Source: Conexibacter sp. CPCC 206217
GTDB lineage: Bacteria > Actinomycetota > Thermoleophilia > Solirubrobacterales > Solirubrobacteraceae
Reading direction: 5' to 3'
Assembly (NCBI RefSeq): GCF_030646165.1
Contig: NZ_JAUTDO010000001.1
Span: 868,001-932,000 of the forward strand
Length of the DNA stretch: 64,000 bases
Program-made: the position numbers and the translations under genes
Notes under the pieces: generated by a model
Told to the model about the DNA's origin: nothing
Databases searched by the model: none
What the model saw: the letters and a program-made list of their open reading frames with translations, nothing else
In this document: in pieces, positions 26,918 to 35,876 of the stretch
Layout: every line of letters begins with the position of its first letter
Numbering within the stretch: the first letter of the stretch is position 1

Positions 26918-28447
26918 TCAGCCCGGGAAGTTGAGGCTGACGCGCGACTGCTCGTCGGCCGGCCAGCGGCTCGTGACGACCTTTCCGCGCGTGTAGAAAT
27001 GGAAGCCCTCCGGCCCGTACAGGTGCGTGTCGCCGAACAGCGAGTCGCCCCAGCCGCCGAAGCTGTAGTAGCCGACGGGGACGGGGATCGGCACGTTCAC
27101 GCCGACCATGCCGGCCTGCACCTCCTGCTGGAAGCGACGCGCGGCGGCGCCGCTGGAGGTGAAGATCGCGGCGCCGTTGCCGTACGGATTGCTGTTGATC
27201 AGCGCGAGCGCGTCGTCGAGCGTCTCGGCGCGCGTGATGCCGAGCAGCGGACCGAAGACCTCGTCGTCGTAGACGTCCATCCCGGGCTCGACGCCGTCGA
27301 GCACCGTCGGGCCGACGAAGTACCCGTCGCGCGCGGTCGCCGGCGCGTCGCGGCCGTCGAGCACGACGCGCGCGCCGGCGCGCGCGCCGCGCTCGATGTA
27401 GTCGACCACGCGGTCGCGGGCGGCCCGCGTGATCAGCGGCCCCATCTCGGAGCCTTCCTCTGCCGCGGCGCCGATTCTCAGCGCCCGCACGCGCTGCGCG
27501 ACCGCCTCCACGAGCGGCTCGGCGACCGCGCCGACGGCGACCGCGACGGAGATCGCCATGCAGCGCTGGCCGGCGGAGCCGAACGCAGCCGAGACGACCG
27601 CGTCGGCCGCCTGCCCGACGTCGGCGTCCGGCAGCACGACGACGTGGTTCTTCGCGCCGCCGAGCGCCTGCACGCGCTTGCCGCGCGCTGCGGCGCGCTC
27701 GTAGACGGCGCGCGCGATCGGCGTCGAGCCGACGAAGCTGACCGCCGCCACCTCCGGGTGGTCGATCAGGCCCTCGACAGCGGCACGGTCCCCCTGCACG
27801 ACGTTGAGCACGCCGGGCGGGACGCCGGCCTCGGCCGCCAGCTCGGCCAGCAGCAGCGACGCCGACGGATCGCGCTCGGACGGCTTCAGCACGAACGTGT
27901 TGCCGCACGCCAGCGCGACGGGGAACATCCACAGCGGAACCATCGCGGGGAAGTTGAACGGCGTGATGCCGACGCAGACGCCGACCGGCTGACGCAGCGA
28001 GAAGGTGTCGATCCCACCGGCGACCTGCGGCGAGTAGGAGCCGCGCAGCAGCTGCGGCGCCGCGCACGCCAGGTCGACGATCTCCAGCCCGCGCGCGATC
28101 TCTCCCGCAGCGTCGTCGAGCACCTTGCCGTGCTCGGAGGAGATGATCCGCGCCAGCTCCCCAGCGTGGGCGAGCAGCGCCCCGCGCAGCCTGTGGATGA
28201 TCGGCAGCCGGCGCGACATCGGCAGCGTCCCCCAGGCGGCGCCGGCGGCGACCGACGAGGCGACGGCGGCGTCGACCGTCGCAGCGTCGGCGAGCGCGAC
28301 CGCCTTCGTCGCGGCACCGGTCGCGGGATCGTGGACCGGGAGCGTCGCGGCGCCGGGCGCGCTGACGCGCCCGCCGTCGATCCAGTGCTCGACGAGGGAG
28401 TTCGCGCCGGCAGTCGTCTCGGTGCCGGCCTGCTGGGTGGAGGACAT
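26918..28447 (-). CDS. mmsA: Methylmalonate-semialdehyde dehydrogenase (acylating)
   Basis: CoA-acylating aldehyde dehydrogenase of 509 aa in valine and inositol breakdown. Visible are GITPFNFPAMVPLWMFP, FVLKPSERDP, VSFVGSTPIAR, LGGAKNHVVVLPDA and catalytic Cys in GQRCMAIS. The MMSDH-specific tail GVNVPIPVPVGYYSFGGWGDS, shown here only by its first part GVNVPIPVPVGYYSFGG, and GPEGFHFYTRGKV support this branch over general ALDHs. ATG 28447 sits 6 bases behind a -10 box, so the mRNA is probably leaderless. It is followed by the HIBYL-CoA hydrolase gene. Confidence 0.9.
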   Translation of the reverse strand: MSSTQQAGTETTAGANSLVEHWIDGGRVSAPGAATLPVHDPATGAATKAVALADAATVDAAVASSVAAGAAWGTLPMSRRLPIIHRLRGALLAHAGELARIISSEHGKVLDDAAGEIARGLEIVDLACAAPQLLRGSYSPQVAGGIDTFSLRQPVGVCVGITPFNFPAMVPLWMFPVALACGNTFVLKPSERDPSASLLLAELAAEAGVPPGVLNVVQGDRAAVEGLIDHPEVAAVSFVGSTPIARAVYERAAARGKRVQALGGAKNHVVVLPDADVGQAADAVVSAAFGSAGQRCMAISVAVAVGAVAEPLVEAVAQRVRALRIGAAAEEGSEMGPLITRAARDRVVDYIERGARAGARVVLDGRDAPATARDGYFVGPTVLDGVEPGMDVYDDEVFGPLLGITRAETLDDALALINSNPYGNGAAIFTSSGAAARRFQQEVQAGMVGVNVPIPVPVGYYSFGGWGDSLFGDTHLYGPEGFHFYTRGKVVTSRWPADEQSRVSLNFPG

Positions 28448-28453
28448 GCGCCG

Positions 28454-28482
28454 ACGATAGGCAAGCCGGCACCGCCGTCCAA
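28454..28482 (-). promoter_or_regulatory. mmsA promoter (leaderless)
   Basis: On the minus strand TTGGAC (28477-28482), a 17-base spacer and TATCGT (28454-28459), ending 6 bases before the mmsA ATG. Confidence 0.5.
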
Positions 28483-28594
28483 TAGAGGACACCTCCACTT
28501 GAAGTAGTTCTCGGTGTGCACTCCCTCCATGGCGCTACGCGGTCCCCGCGGCGATGATCGTCGCCCGCAAGCAGCGAGAGAGAGCGAGTCAGCG

Positions 28595-29692
28595 ATGCGA
28601 GCCGCCGTCGTCCGGCAGCCGTCGGGCCCCTTCGAGATCGAGCAGGTGCGAGACCCCGAACCGGCGGCGGGCGAGATCCTCGTGCAGGTCGCCGCCTGCG
28701 GCGTCTGCCACACCGACCTTCACGTCCACGACGGCAGCGTCCCGTTCCCCTTTCCGTGCGTGCTCGGCCACGAGGTGTCGGGCAAGATCGCCGCCGTCGG
28801 CGACGGCGTCGTCGACCTGCGGGTGGGCGATCGCGTTGCCGCCGGGTTCATCATGCCGTGCGGCAGCTGCCGGCTCTGCGTCGCCGGCCGCGAGGAGCTG
28901 TGCGAGCGGTTCTTCGCCCACAACCGGCTCAACGGGACGCTCTACGACGGTCGCACGCGACTCTATGACGCCGACGGGGGACCATTGGCGATGTACTCGA
29001 TGGGCGGCCTCGGCGAGCTCGCCGTGATGCCCGAGCTGGCGGCCGCGCGGATCCCCGCCGGGCTGCCGCTCGCCGACTCGGCGATCTTCGGCTGCGCGAT
29101 GCTGACCGCCTACGGCGCCGCCCACCACGTCGCGGCGCTCCAGCCCGGCGAGTCGGTCGCCGTCGTCGGCGCCGGCGGGGTCGGGATCAGCCTCGTGCAG
29201 GTAGCCCGCGCGCTCGGCGCCGCGCAGGTGATCGCCGTCGACCTCGCCGCCGACAAGCTCGCCGCCGCGCAGCGCGCCGGTGCCGGTGCGGTCGTCGACG
29301 CCAGCGCCGTCGATCCCGTCGCCGCGGTGCGGGAGCTGACCGACGGCCGCGGCGCCGACGTCGTGTTCGAGGCGATCGGACTGCCGGCGACGTTCCGGCA
29401 GGCGACCGAGATGGCCGCCGACGGCGGCCGCTGCACGATGATCGGGATCGCGCCGGCCGGCCGCCTCGGCGAGGTCGAGATCACCCGCCTGGTGCGGCGC
29501 AAGCTGCAGATCCTGGGCTCCTTCGGCGGCCGTCCGCGGACGGATCTCGCCGAGCTGATGCGGATGACGCTCGCCGGGCTGCTCGATCCTACCGCGGCGA
29601 TCGGCCGGCGCTTCTCGCTCGACCAGGTCGACGAGGCCTACGGGCTGCTGGCGCGCGGCGAGATCGTCGGCCGCGCGATCGTCGAGATGTGA
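28595..29692 (+). CDS. Zinc-dependent alcohol dehydrogenase (MDR family)
   Basis: Medium-chain dehydrogenase of 365 aa. Catalytic zinc ligands are in CGVCHTDLHVHDG and LGHEVSG; the structural-zinc cysteines are in MPCGSCRLCVAGREELCE. The NAD site reads VAVVGAGGVGISLVQVARALGA, with aspartate at the end of the second strand (IAVDLAADKL), so NAD is likely. It resembles class III/aryl-alcohol-type enzymes of actinobacteria. ATG 28595 follows a GAGAGAGAG ribosome site and is divergent from mmsA. The regulator at 29724 follows in the same direction and may respond to the same substrate. Confidence 0.87.
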   Translation: MRAAVVRQPSGPFEIEQVRDPEPAAGEILVQVAACGVCHTDLHVHDGSVPFPFPCVLGHEVSGKIAAVGDGVVDLRVGDRVAAGFIMPCGSCRLCVAGREELCERFFAHNRLNGTLYDGRTRLYDADGGPLAMYSMGGLGELAVMPELAAARIPAGLPLADSAIFGCAMLTAYGAAHHVAALQPGESVAVVGAGGVGISLVQVARALGAAQVIAVDLAADKLAAAQRAGAGAVVDASAVDPVAAVRELTDGRGADVVFEAIGLPATFRQATEMAADGGRCTMIGIAPAGRLGEVEITRLVRRKLQILGSFGGRPRTDLAELMRMTLAGLLDPTAAIGRRFSLDQVDEAYGLLARGEIVGRAIVEM

Positions 29693-29710
29693 CGGCGACG
29701 GCGGGGGCTC

Positions 29711-29716
29711 TACCCT
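29711..29716 (+). promoter_or_regulatory. -10 hexamer, leaderless promoter of the GAF regulator
   Basis: TACCCT ends 7 bases before the ATG at 29724, matching the spacing seen at seven other genes in this window. Confidence 0.45.
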
Positions 29717-29723
29717 GCACCGC

Positions 29724-31625
29724 ATGTCCGCATCCGCCGACGACGAGCTGCTCGCGATCGAGCTGCTCGCCGGCGGCGCTTCGCTGGAGCAGCTGGCGCA
29801 GCGTCTCGCACGGGCGCGCGCCGACGCCATCGACGACGAGGACGCGCGCGAGCGCCTCGACGCGCTGGAGGCCGCAGCGCAGCAGCTCTACCGGATGCGC
29901 GCGGAGGACCGCCGGCGGCTGCAGGCGATGGCGGTGCTCAACCGCACCACGGCAGACCTCGCCGGCCTGCTCGACGTGGACGACCTGCTGCAGACGATCT
30001 GCAGCCGCGCGCGGACGCTGCTCGGCACCGACACCGCGTACATCACGCTGATCGACGAGCAGCGCGGCGACACGTTCGTGCGCGCCACGTCCGGCGTCGT
30101 CTCAGCCAGCTTCCGCCGCATGCGGCTCGGCTTCGGCGTCGGGCTCGGCGGGCTCGTCGCCGACAGCGGCATCTCGGTCGCGACCAGCGACTACAGGGCC
30201 GACGACCGCTTCGCCCACGCGAGCAGCGTCGACCGGCTCGTCGAGGCGGAGGGCCTGCGCGCGATCGTCGGCGTCCCGCTGCGACGGCGCGACGAGGTGC
30301 TGGGCGTGCTGCTGTCGGGCTCCCGCACCACGCGTCCGTTCGAGCCAGGCGACGTGGCGCTGTTCGAGACGCTTGCGACGCACGCCGCGATCGCGATCGA
30401 GAACGCCCACCTGTTCGAACGCGCGCGCGACAGCTATCGCGAGCTGCAGCGCACCAGCGCAGCGCTCAGACAGCGCAACCGCGAGGTGCAGGAGGCCGCC
30501 GCGCTGCACCAGCAGCTCGCGACGCTCGTCGCCGAGGGCGGCTCGGCCGACGAGGTGCTGGAGGAGGTCGGCCGTCGCGTCGGGGGTCGCCTGGAGCTGC
30601 TCGCCGACGACGAGCCGGAGCAGGCCGGCGCCGCACGCGCCGACACGGGCGCCGCCGGCGCGAGTGCCGGCGCACACGTCGGCGCCGGCGTGCGCGACTT
30701 CCCCGTCGCGGTCGCGCTCGGCGGCGACCGTGTCGCACGCCTGCGCTGGTGGCCGCCCGACGGCGGCGCGGACGACTTCCACGCCGAGCTGGTGCAGCGC
30801 AGCGCGGTGATACTCGCCGGGCTGCTGCTCGCCCAGCGCGCCCGCTCCGACGTCGACCACCGTCGCCGTGCCGAGTTCCTGACGGCGCTGCTGGAGCCCG
30901 GCGAGCCGGCGGCCGAGCTGGTCGCGCGGGGCGCGGCACGGATCGGCCTGTCGCTGAAGGCGCCGGCCATCCTGCTCGTCGCCGACCCGCCGCCGAGATC
31001 GGACCGCTGGGCGCAGCTGCGGATCACCCGCGCCGCCGCCGCCGAGAGCGGGGCGGCCGGCGAGCTGGACGGCCACGTCGTCGTGCTCGTGCCGGGCGAC
31101 GACGCGGGCGCGGTGGCCGAGCGCTGGGCGAAGCTGCTCGCCGCCGACGGCGCGCCGGCGGCGGCGGGCGTCAGCGAGCCGGCGGCCGGCATCGCGGGAC
31201 TGCGCAGCGCCTACCGCGAGGCGCGCGACGCGCTCGGGCTGCGACGCGCGCTCGGCCACGACGCCGGGATCGCGCGCGCCCGCGAGCTGGGGCTGTTCGC
31301 GCTCGTCTTCGGACACGGACCACCGGACGGCCTGCACGACTACCTGCGGCGCACGCTCGGACCGCTCCTGGACCACGACGCCGCACGTGGCGAGCCCACG
31401 CTGCTGACGACGCTGGAGGCGTACTTCGAGGAGCAGGGCCAGCTCACCCGCACCGCACGCCGGCTCGACATCCACGTCAACACGGTCTACCAGCGCCTGG
31501 AGCGGCTCGACGCGCTGCTCGGCAGCGACTGGCGGACCCCTGACAGACAGCTCGAGCTCGCCTTCGCGATCCGCGCCAACCGCATCGCCGCCGACCTCGG
31601 CCACGAACGGAGAAGGCCGGCGTGA
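29724..31625 (+). CDS. GAF-domain regulator with PucR-type C-terminal helix-turn-helix
   Basis: Cytoplasmic transcription regulator of 633 aa. An N-terminal helical part (about 1-85) precedes a GAF sensor (about 90-225: DVDDLLQTICSRARTLLGTD, LGGLVADSGISVATSDYRAD, VPLRRRDEVLGVLLSG). A coiled region and a long middle part without clear motifs follow. The C-terminus (about 560-630) is the PucR helix-turn-helix TLEAYFEEQGQLTRTARRLD then HVNTVYQRLERLDALLG. Such proteins activate catabolic genes on binding small molecules. It lies 31 bp behind the alcohol dehydrogenase; no purine genes are near. Confidence 0.87.
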   Translation: MSASADDELLAIELLAGGASLEQLAQRLARARADAIDDEDARERLDALEAAAQQLYRMRAEDRRRLQAMAVLNRTTADLAGLLDVDDLLQTICSRARTLLGTDTAYITLIDEQRGDTFVRATSGVVSASFRRMRLGFGVGLGGLVADSGISVATSDYRADDRFAHASSVDRLVEAEGLRAIVGVPLRRRDEVLGVLLSGSRTTRPFEPGDVALFETLATHAAIAIENAHLFERARDSYRELQRTSAALRQRNREVQEAAALHQQLATLVAEGGSADEVLEEVGRRVGGRLELLADDEPEQAGAARADTGAAGASAGAHVGAGVRDFPVAVALGGDRVARLRWWPPDGGADDFHAELVQRSAVILAGLLLAQRARSDVDHRRRAEFLTALLEPGEPAAELVARGAARIGLSLKAPAILLVADPPPRSDRWAQLRITRAAAAESGAAGELDGHVVVLVPGDDAGAVAERWAKLLAADGAPAAAGVSEPAAGIAGLRSAYREARDALGLRRALGHDAGIARARELGLFALVFGHGPPDGLHDYLRRTLGPLLDHDAARGEPTLLTTLEAYFEEQGQLTRTARRLDIHVNTVYQRLERLDALLGSDWRTPDRQLELAFAIRANRIAADLGHERRRPA

Positions 31626-31661
31626 ACCAGCCGACCTCCTGACCCGGCGGCCGGCTCGCCG

Positions 31662-32666
31662 TCAGCCCGCCCCGCGCCCCGCACGCGCATCGGCGACGGC
31701 GCGGATCCCCTCGGCGAAGCCGGGCGTCGAGAGGAAGTCGCACGAGATGCGCAAGCCGTGCGCGAGGCACTCCTCCAGCGTCGGCAGGCGGGCCGCGGCT
31801 CGCAGCGCCCGCAGCGCCACGGCGACGGCCGCCGGCGGCTGCCGCGCGAGCGTCTCGCCCGCCCGTCGCGCTTCCGCCTCCGGACGAGCGCGCAGCGCGG
31901 CGAGGATCTCCGTCGCGTCGTCGTGCGCGTACGCCGCGGCGATCCACGGCCACGCCTGCGCCAGCGTCCCGCGCGGCACCAGCCGCGTCGACGAGAGCGA
32001 GGCGACGCGGCGCCCGAGCGCGGCATACACGTCGCCTTCGCAGAGGTCCTCGGTGAGCGCGGCGAGCGCGGCGGAAGGCACCACGACGTCGGCCAGCCCC
32101 ACGGTCAGCGCGTCGCGCGCGCCGACGCGCGCGCCCGTCAGCGCAAGGTGCGTGCCGAGCTCGCCGGGCGCGCGTGAGAGCAGCCACGTGCCGCCGACGT
32201 CGGGCGCGAAGCCGATCGACACCTCGGGCATGGCGGCATCCAGCCGCTCTGTCGCGACGCGGTGCGAGGCGTGCCCGGCGAGGCCGATCCCGCCGCCCAT
32301 CACGATCCCGTCCATGATCGCGACGATCGGCTTGGGATAGCGTGCGATGCGGGCGTTGAGGTGGTACTCGGCCCGCCAGAAGGCGCGCGCCGCCGCGCCG
32401 TCGGAGAGCGCCGACTGCCGCAGTGCGACGACGTCGCCCCCGGCGCAGAAGCCGCGCTCGCCGGCGCCGTCCAGCAGCACGACGCGCACCTCGGGATCGT
32501 CTTCCCAGGCGCGCAGCGCCGCGTCGAGCGTGTCGACCATGGGCGTGGTCAGCGCGTTGATCGCGCGCGGCCGGTCGAGCGTCAGGTGACCGAGGGCGCC
32601 CTCGCGCGCGACGCAGACGCCCGCGCCCGCCGCGCCGCGCAGCCGCCGCTCGCCGGGCGCCGTCAT
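31662..32666 (-). CDS. Enoyl-CoA hydratase family, HIBYL-CoA hydrolase-like paralogue
   Basis: Crotonase-fold protein of 334 aa, clearly a paralogue of the protein at 25828: GFCAGGDVVALRQSALSDG, AEYHLNARIARYPKPIVAIMDG, IVMGGGIGLAGHASHRVATE, MPEVSIGFAPDVGGTWLLSR. It keeps the same architecture but is the last gene of a sugar-type operon, coupled by ATGA to the Gfo/Idh gene. The shared glutamate of MPEVSIG and the DVGG aspartate suggest an active acyl-CoA hydrolase. Its role in sugar or cyclitol breakdown is unclear. Confidence 0.84.
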   Translation of the reverse strand: MTAPGERRLRGAAGAGVCVAREGALGHLTLDRPRAINALTTPMVDTLDAALRAWEDDPEVRVVLLDGAGERGFCAGGDVVALRQSALSDGAAARAFWRAEYHLNARIARYPKPIVAIMDGIVMGGGIGLAGHASHRVATERLDAAMPEVSIGFAPDVGGTWLLSRAPGELGTHLALTGARVGARDALTVGLADVVVPSAALAALTEDLCEGDVYAALGRRVASLSSTRLVPRGTLAQAWPWIAAAYAHDDATEILAALRARPEAEARRAGETLARQPPAAVAVALRALRAAARLPTLEECLAHGLRISCDFLSTPGFAEGIRAVADARAGRGAG

Positions 32667-33757
32667 CGTCGCCTCACCTCAGCCGTCGGTATGCCGCGGG
32701 CCGAATGAGGCAGGCGAGGCGGTCGGATCGTGCGGCCGGTGCGCGCGGCCTCGCGCGCGGCCACGGCGACGGCCAGCGCACGCAGCCCGTCGAGGCCGCT
32801 GGAGGCCGGCTCGCCGACGCCCGCGATCGCCGCCTGGAACGCGGCGACGCCCACCGCGTACGGATCCTCGTACGGGGGCGTCGCGAGCAGCCTCTCGACG
32901 TCGCGGCGCCACAGCGACAGGCGCGTGCCGGGCGCGACCGAGAGCCCGTCGGAGGCGATCGCCGCCGCTTCGGTCCCGAGCAGCTCCAGACGCGTGCCCG
33001 CGTGGTCGAGCGTGAGCGTGGCGTCGAAGCCGACCAGCGTCCCGCCCGCGGTCGCCATCGTCCCGGCGGCCGTCTGAGCGACGGAGCGCGGCGCATGGGC
33101 CGTCATCGCGCTGACCGCGACGATCTCGTCGTCGAGCAGGAAGCGCACGAGATCGGCTTCGTGGACGATCAGGTCGAGGATCACGCCGCCGCCGGCGCCG
33201 CTGGTGCGGCGCCAGTCGTGGGCGACGTCGACCGCGAAGCGATGCGCCAGCGAGATGCTCTGGATCTGGCCCAGCTGGCCGTCCGCGACCAGCTCGCGCA
33301 GGCGCCTGATCCAGGGCAGGCAGCGCAGATGCTGGTCGACGGCCAGCACGACTCCGGCGCGCGCGCAGGCATCGACCATCTCGGTGCCGGCCGCGACGTT
33401 CGTCGCCAGCGGCTTCTCACAGAAGACGTGCTTGCCCGCCGCGGCGGCCGCCAGCACCTGATCGTGGTGGCGGTCGTTCGTCGAGCTGACGTAGACCGCG
33501 TCGATCGCGGGATCGGCGAGCAGCTCGTCGACCGTCGCGCAGGCGCGCGGCACCGCGTGCTCGGCCGCGAACCGCCGCGCGCGCTCGAGCGAGCCGCTGG
33601 CGACCGCCTCGATCGTGGCGCCCGGCGCGCTGCGGATCGCCGCGACCATCCGCTTGCCGGCGATCGCGCTCGCTCCGATCAGGCCCCAGCCGATCGGTCG
33701 CGACGATGCGCGCGGACCGTCCGCGCCGAGCGCCGCCTGCGTGCCGCCTGCGCTCAT
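32663..33757 (-). CDS. Gfo/Idh/MocA-family oxidoreductase
   Basis: NAD(P)-dependent sugar/inositol dehydrogenase-type protein, 364 aa. It has GWGLIGASAIAGKRMVAAIR (nucleotide fold), VDELLADPAIDAVYVSSTND, GKHVFCEKPLATNVAAGTEM with the catalytic EKP lysine, and GGVILDLIVHEADLVRFLLDD with the conserved histidine of the second domain. ATGA overlaps bind it to the SDR gene before it and the hydrolase gene after it. A frame reading further upstream is antisense to the SDR. With the isomerases in this operon it suggests a cyclitol or rare-sugar route. Confidence 0.88.
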   Translation of the reverse strand: MSAGGTQAALGADGPRASSRPIGWGLIGASAIAGKRMVAAIRSAPGATIEAVASGSLERARRFAAEHAVPRACATVDELLADPAIDAVYVSSTNDRHHDQVLAAAAAGKHVFCEKPLATNVAAGTEMVDACARAGVVLAVDQHLRCLPWIRRLRELVADGQLGQIQSISLAHRFAVDVAHDWRRTSGAGGGVILDLIVHEADLVRFLLDDEIVAVSAMTAHAPRSVAQTAAGTMATAGGTLVGFDATLTLDHAGTRLELLGTEAAAIASDGLSVAPGTRLSLWRRDVERLLATPPYEDPYAVGVAAFQAAIAGVGEPASSGLDGLRALAVAVAAREAARTGRTIRPPRLPHSARGIPTAEVRRR

Positions 33758-34581
33758 CTCGCGCCCGCGTCCCGGCGGATCGCGGAGCGGTAGCCGGCGT
33801 TGAGACCGCCGTCGACGACCAGCGGCACGCCGACGACGAGGCTGGCGTCGTCGGAGGCGAGGAAGGCCGCGACGGCGGCGATCTCCTGCACCGTCCCGAA
33901 CCGCCCGATCGGCTGCGCGCCGCCGAGCGCCGCGCGCCCGTCGACGCCGTGGGCGTCGAACTCGGCGATCAGCCGGTCCATCATCGGCGTCTCGATCATC
34001 CCGGGGCAGATCGCGTTGACGCGGATGCCGAGATGCGCGACCTGCAGCGCAACCGACTTCGTCAGCACGGTGATCGCGCCCTTGGAGGCGCTGTAGGCGG
34101 GAAAGCCCGGCGACGCGTTGATGCCGGCGCCGCCCGAGCTCATGTTGATGATCGAGCCCGCGCCCTGCCGGCGCATGTGCGGCAGGACGAACTTGGTGCA
34201 GAGGAACGTGCCCGTGAGGTTGATCCGCAGGATCCGCTCCCACTCCTCCAGCTCCAGCTCGTCGACGTCCTGCATCGCCTCCTGCACCCCGGCGTTGTTG
34301 ACGAGCACGTCGATCCGGCCGAGCTCGGCCGCGACGCGCGCCACGACCGCCTCCACCTCGGCGGGGTCGCCGACGTCGAGCCGTGCGAAGCGCGCCTGGG
34401 CGCCGCCGTCGCGCAGTCGCTCGGCGAGTTGCTCCCCGAGCCGCGCGTCGAGGTCGGCGACGACGACGAGCGCGCCCTCCGCCGCGAACCGCTCGCAGAT
34501 CGCGCGCCCGTTCCCGCTGCTGCCGCCCGTCACCAGCGCGACGCGCTCGTGCAGTCGCCCGGCGTGTCCGGCGATGGTCAT
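33754..34581 (-). CDS. SDR-family oxidoreductase
   Basis: Short-chain dehydrogenase of 275 aa: VALVTGGSSGNGRAICERF (Asn replaces the usual Ile after the second Gly), IDVLVNNAGVQEAMQDVDEL, INMSSGGAGINASPGFPAYSASKGA with Ser-Tyr-Lys, and CPGMIETPMMDRL. ATG 34581 overlaps the aminotransferase stop. The operon context implies oxidation of the same polyol as its neighbours. Confidence 0.88.
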   Translation of the reverse strand: MTIAGHAGRLHERVALVTGGSSGNGRAICERFAAEGALVVVADLDARLGEQLAERLRDGGAQARFARLDVGDPAEVEAVVARVAAELGRIDVLVNNAGVQEAMQDVDELELEEWERILRINLTGTFLCTKFVLPHMRRQGAGSIINMSSGGAGINASPGFPAYSASKGAITVLTKSVALQVAHLGIRVNAICPGMIETPMMDRLIAEFDAHGVDGRAALGGAQPIGRFGTVQEIAAVAAFLASDDASLVVGVPLVVDGGLNAGYRSAIRRDAGAR

Positions 34582-35876
34582 GCGATCAGTCCCTTCAGCG
34601 CATCGGAGAACGTTCCCAGCGCGGCGGCGATGCGGGGCACCTGGAGCGCCTCGCCGCGGCGGGCGGCGTCGAGCGTCTCCCACCGCTCGGCGTCAGTCGC
34701 CCCGTACAGCATGCTGGTCGCGACGCGGAAGCGCAGCGCATCCTCGGACTCGCCGAACGCGGCCGCCCCGAGCACCACGACGCCGAATCGCTCCAGCAGC
34801 GCGGCGGCCAGCTGCGGTCCGCTCGCGATGCCGTTGGCGGCCAGCGGCTCCGCCAGCGCACTGAAGTCCGGATAGACGTAGAAGGCGCCGCCCGGCGGCC
34901 GGCAGCTCGCGCCGGCCGCCAGCACCAGCTCGTGCGCCCCGCGCACGACCTGCGTGTGCAGGGCGCGCGAGTCGGCGACGTGCGCGACGATCTCCGGCGG
35001 CTCCGCGAAGCCGACCTCGGCGGCCGCCGCGATCGGCGGCGGGAGGCACGACCACAGCTCGCTGCCGATCGCCATCGCCGCGGCGGCGACGGTCCGCCCC
35101 AGCGGCGTCTGCGGCATCCGCACGTAGCCGACGCGCCAGCCGCCGAGCGCCAGCGACTTGCTCAGCCCGCCGGTCGCGAAGACGTTGTCGGGATCGAGCT
35201 GCGCCGCGCTGACGAACTGCCGCGGATCGTGCGCGAGGTCCTGGTAGATCTCGTCGGCGACGACGAACAGGTCCAGCTCGCGCGCCGTCGCCAGCACCTC
35301 GCCCAGCAGCTCGCGCCCAGCGAGCGTCCCGGTCGGGTTGTCCGGATTGGTGATGAAGAGGACCCGCGGCCGGCTGCCGCGCGCGCGTGCGGCCCGCACC
35401 GCTTCGCGCAGCAGCTGCGGGTCCGGCACCCCGCCGACGTCCGCCGGCGTCGGCACGCGCACGACCGCGCGCTCGCGCAGGCGGGCGTGGCCGGCGTAGC
35501 TGACCCAGGAGGGCGTCGTCACGACGACGTCGCCGCCGAGCGCCAGCGCGACGGCGTAGATGCCGGCCTTGCTGCCGGGCGTCACCACGACCGTCTCGGC
35601 CGTTGCGCTCACGCCGCGCCGCGCGAGGAAGCCGGCGACCAGCTCGCGCAGGTGCGGCGAGCCGCCGACCGGCCCGTAGCGCGCGTCTGCGGCCGCCTCC
35701 ACGAGCGCGTCGACGAGCGCGCGCGGCAGCGGCAGGCCGGCGTCGCCGAAGCCGAGGTGGACGACCGGCTCGCCGCGTGCGGCGCGCTCGCGCGCGAGCT
35801 GGTTGGCGGCCAGCGTCGCCGAGATCGGCGGCGGTTCGAGCACGAGCGCCGAGGCGCCTCCGTCGCGATCAGACAT
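34578..35876 (-). CDS. Class I/II PLP-dependent aminotransferase
   Basis: Fold-type I aminotransferase of 432 aa: GFGDAGLPLPRALVDALVEA, YGPVGGSPHLRELVAGFLARR, VVVTPGSKAGIYAVALAL, FITNPDNPTGTLAGRELL and VADEIYQDLAHD. The PLP-binding lysine is in GGLSKSLALGGWRVGY (SxSK-like LSKS). The arginine near the C-terminus (ALRFRVATS) would bind a carboxylate. It overlaps the zinc dehydrogenase gene by 8 bp and the SDR by 4 bp. An aminotransferase inside a sugar operon points to an amino-sugar, amino-cyclitol or amino-acid by-product. Confidence 0.87.
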   Translation of the reverse strand: MSDRDGGASALVLEPPPISATLAANQLARERAARGEPVVHLGFGDAGLPLPRALVDALVEAAADARYGPVGGSPHLRELVAGFLARRGVSATAETVVVTPGSKAGIYAVALALGGDVVVTTPSWVSYAGHARLRERAVVRVPTPADVGGVPDPQLLREAVRAARARGSRPRVLFITNPDNPTGTLAGRELLGEVLATARELDLFVVADEIYQDLAHDPRQFVSAAQLDPDNVFATGGLSKSLALGGWRVGYVRMPQTPLGRTVAAAAMAIGSELWSCLPPPIAAAAEVGFAEPPEIVAHVADSRALHTQVVRGAHELVLAAGASCRPPGGAFYVYPDFSALAEPLAANGIASGPQLAAALLERFGVVVLGAAAFGESEDALRFRVATSMLYGATDAERWETLDAARRGEALQVPRIAAALGTFSDALKGLIA

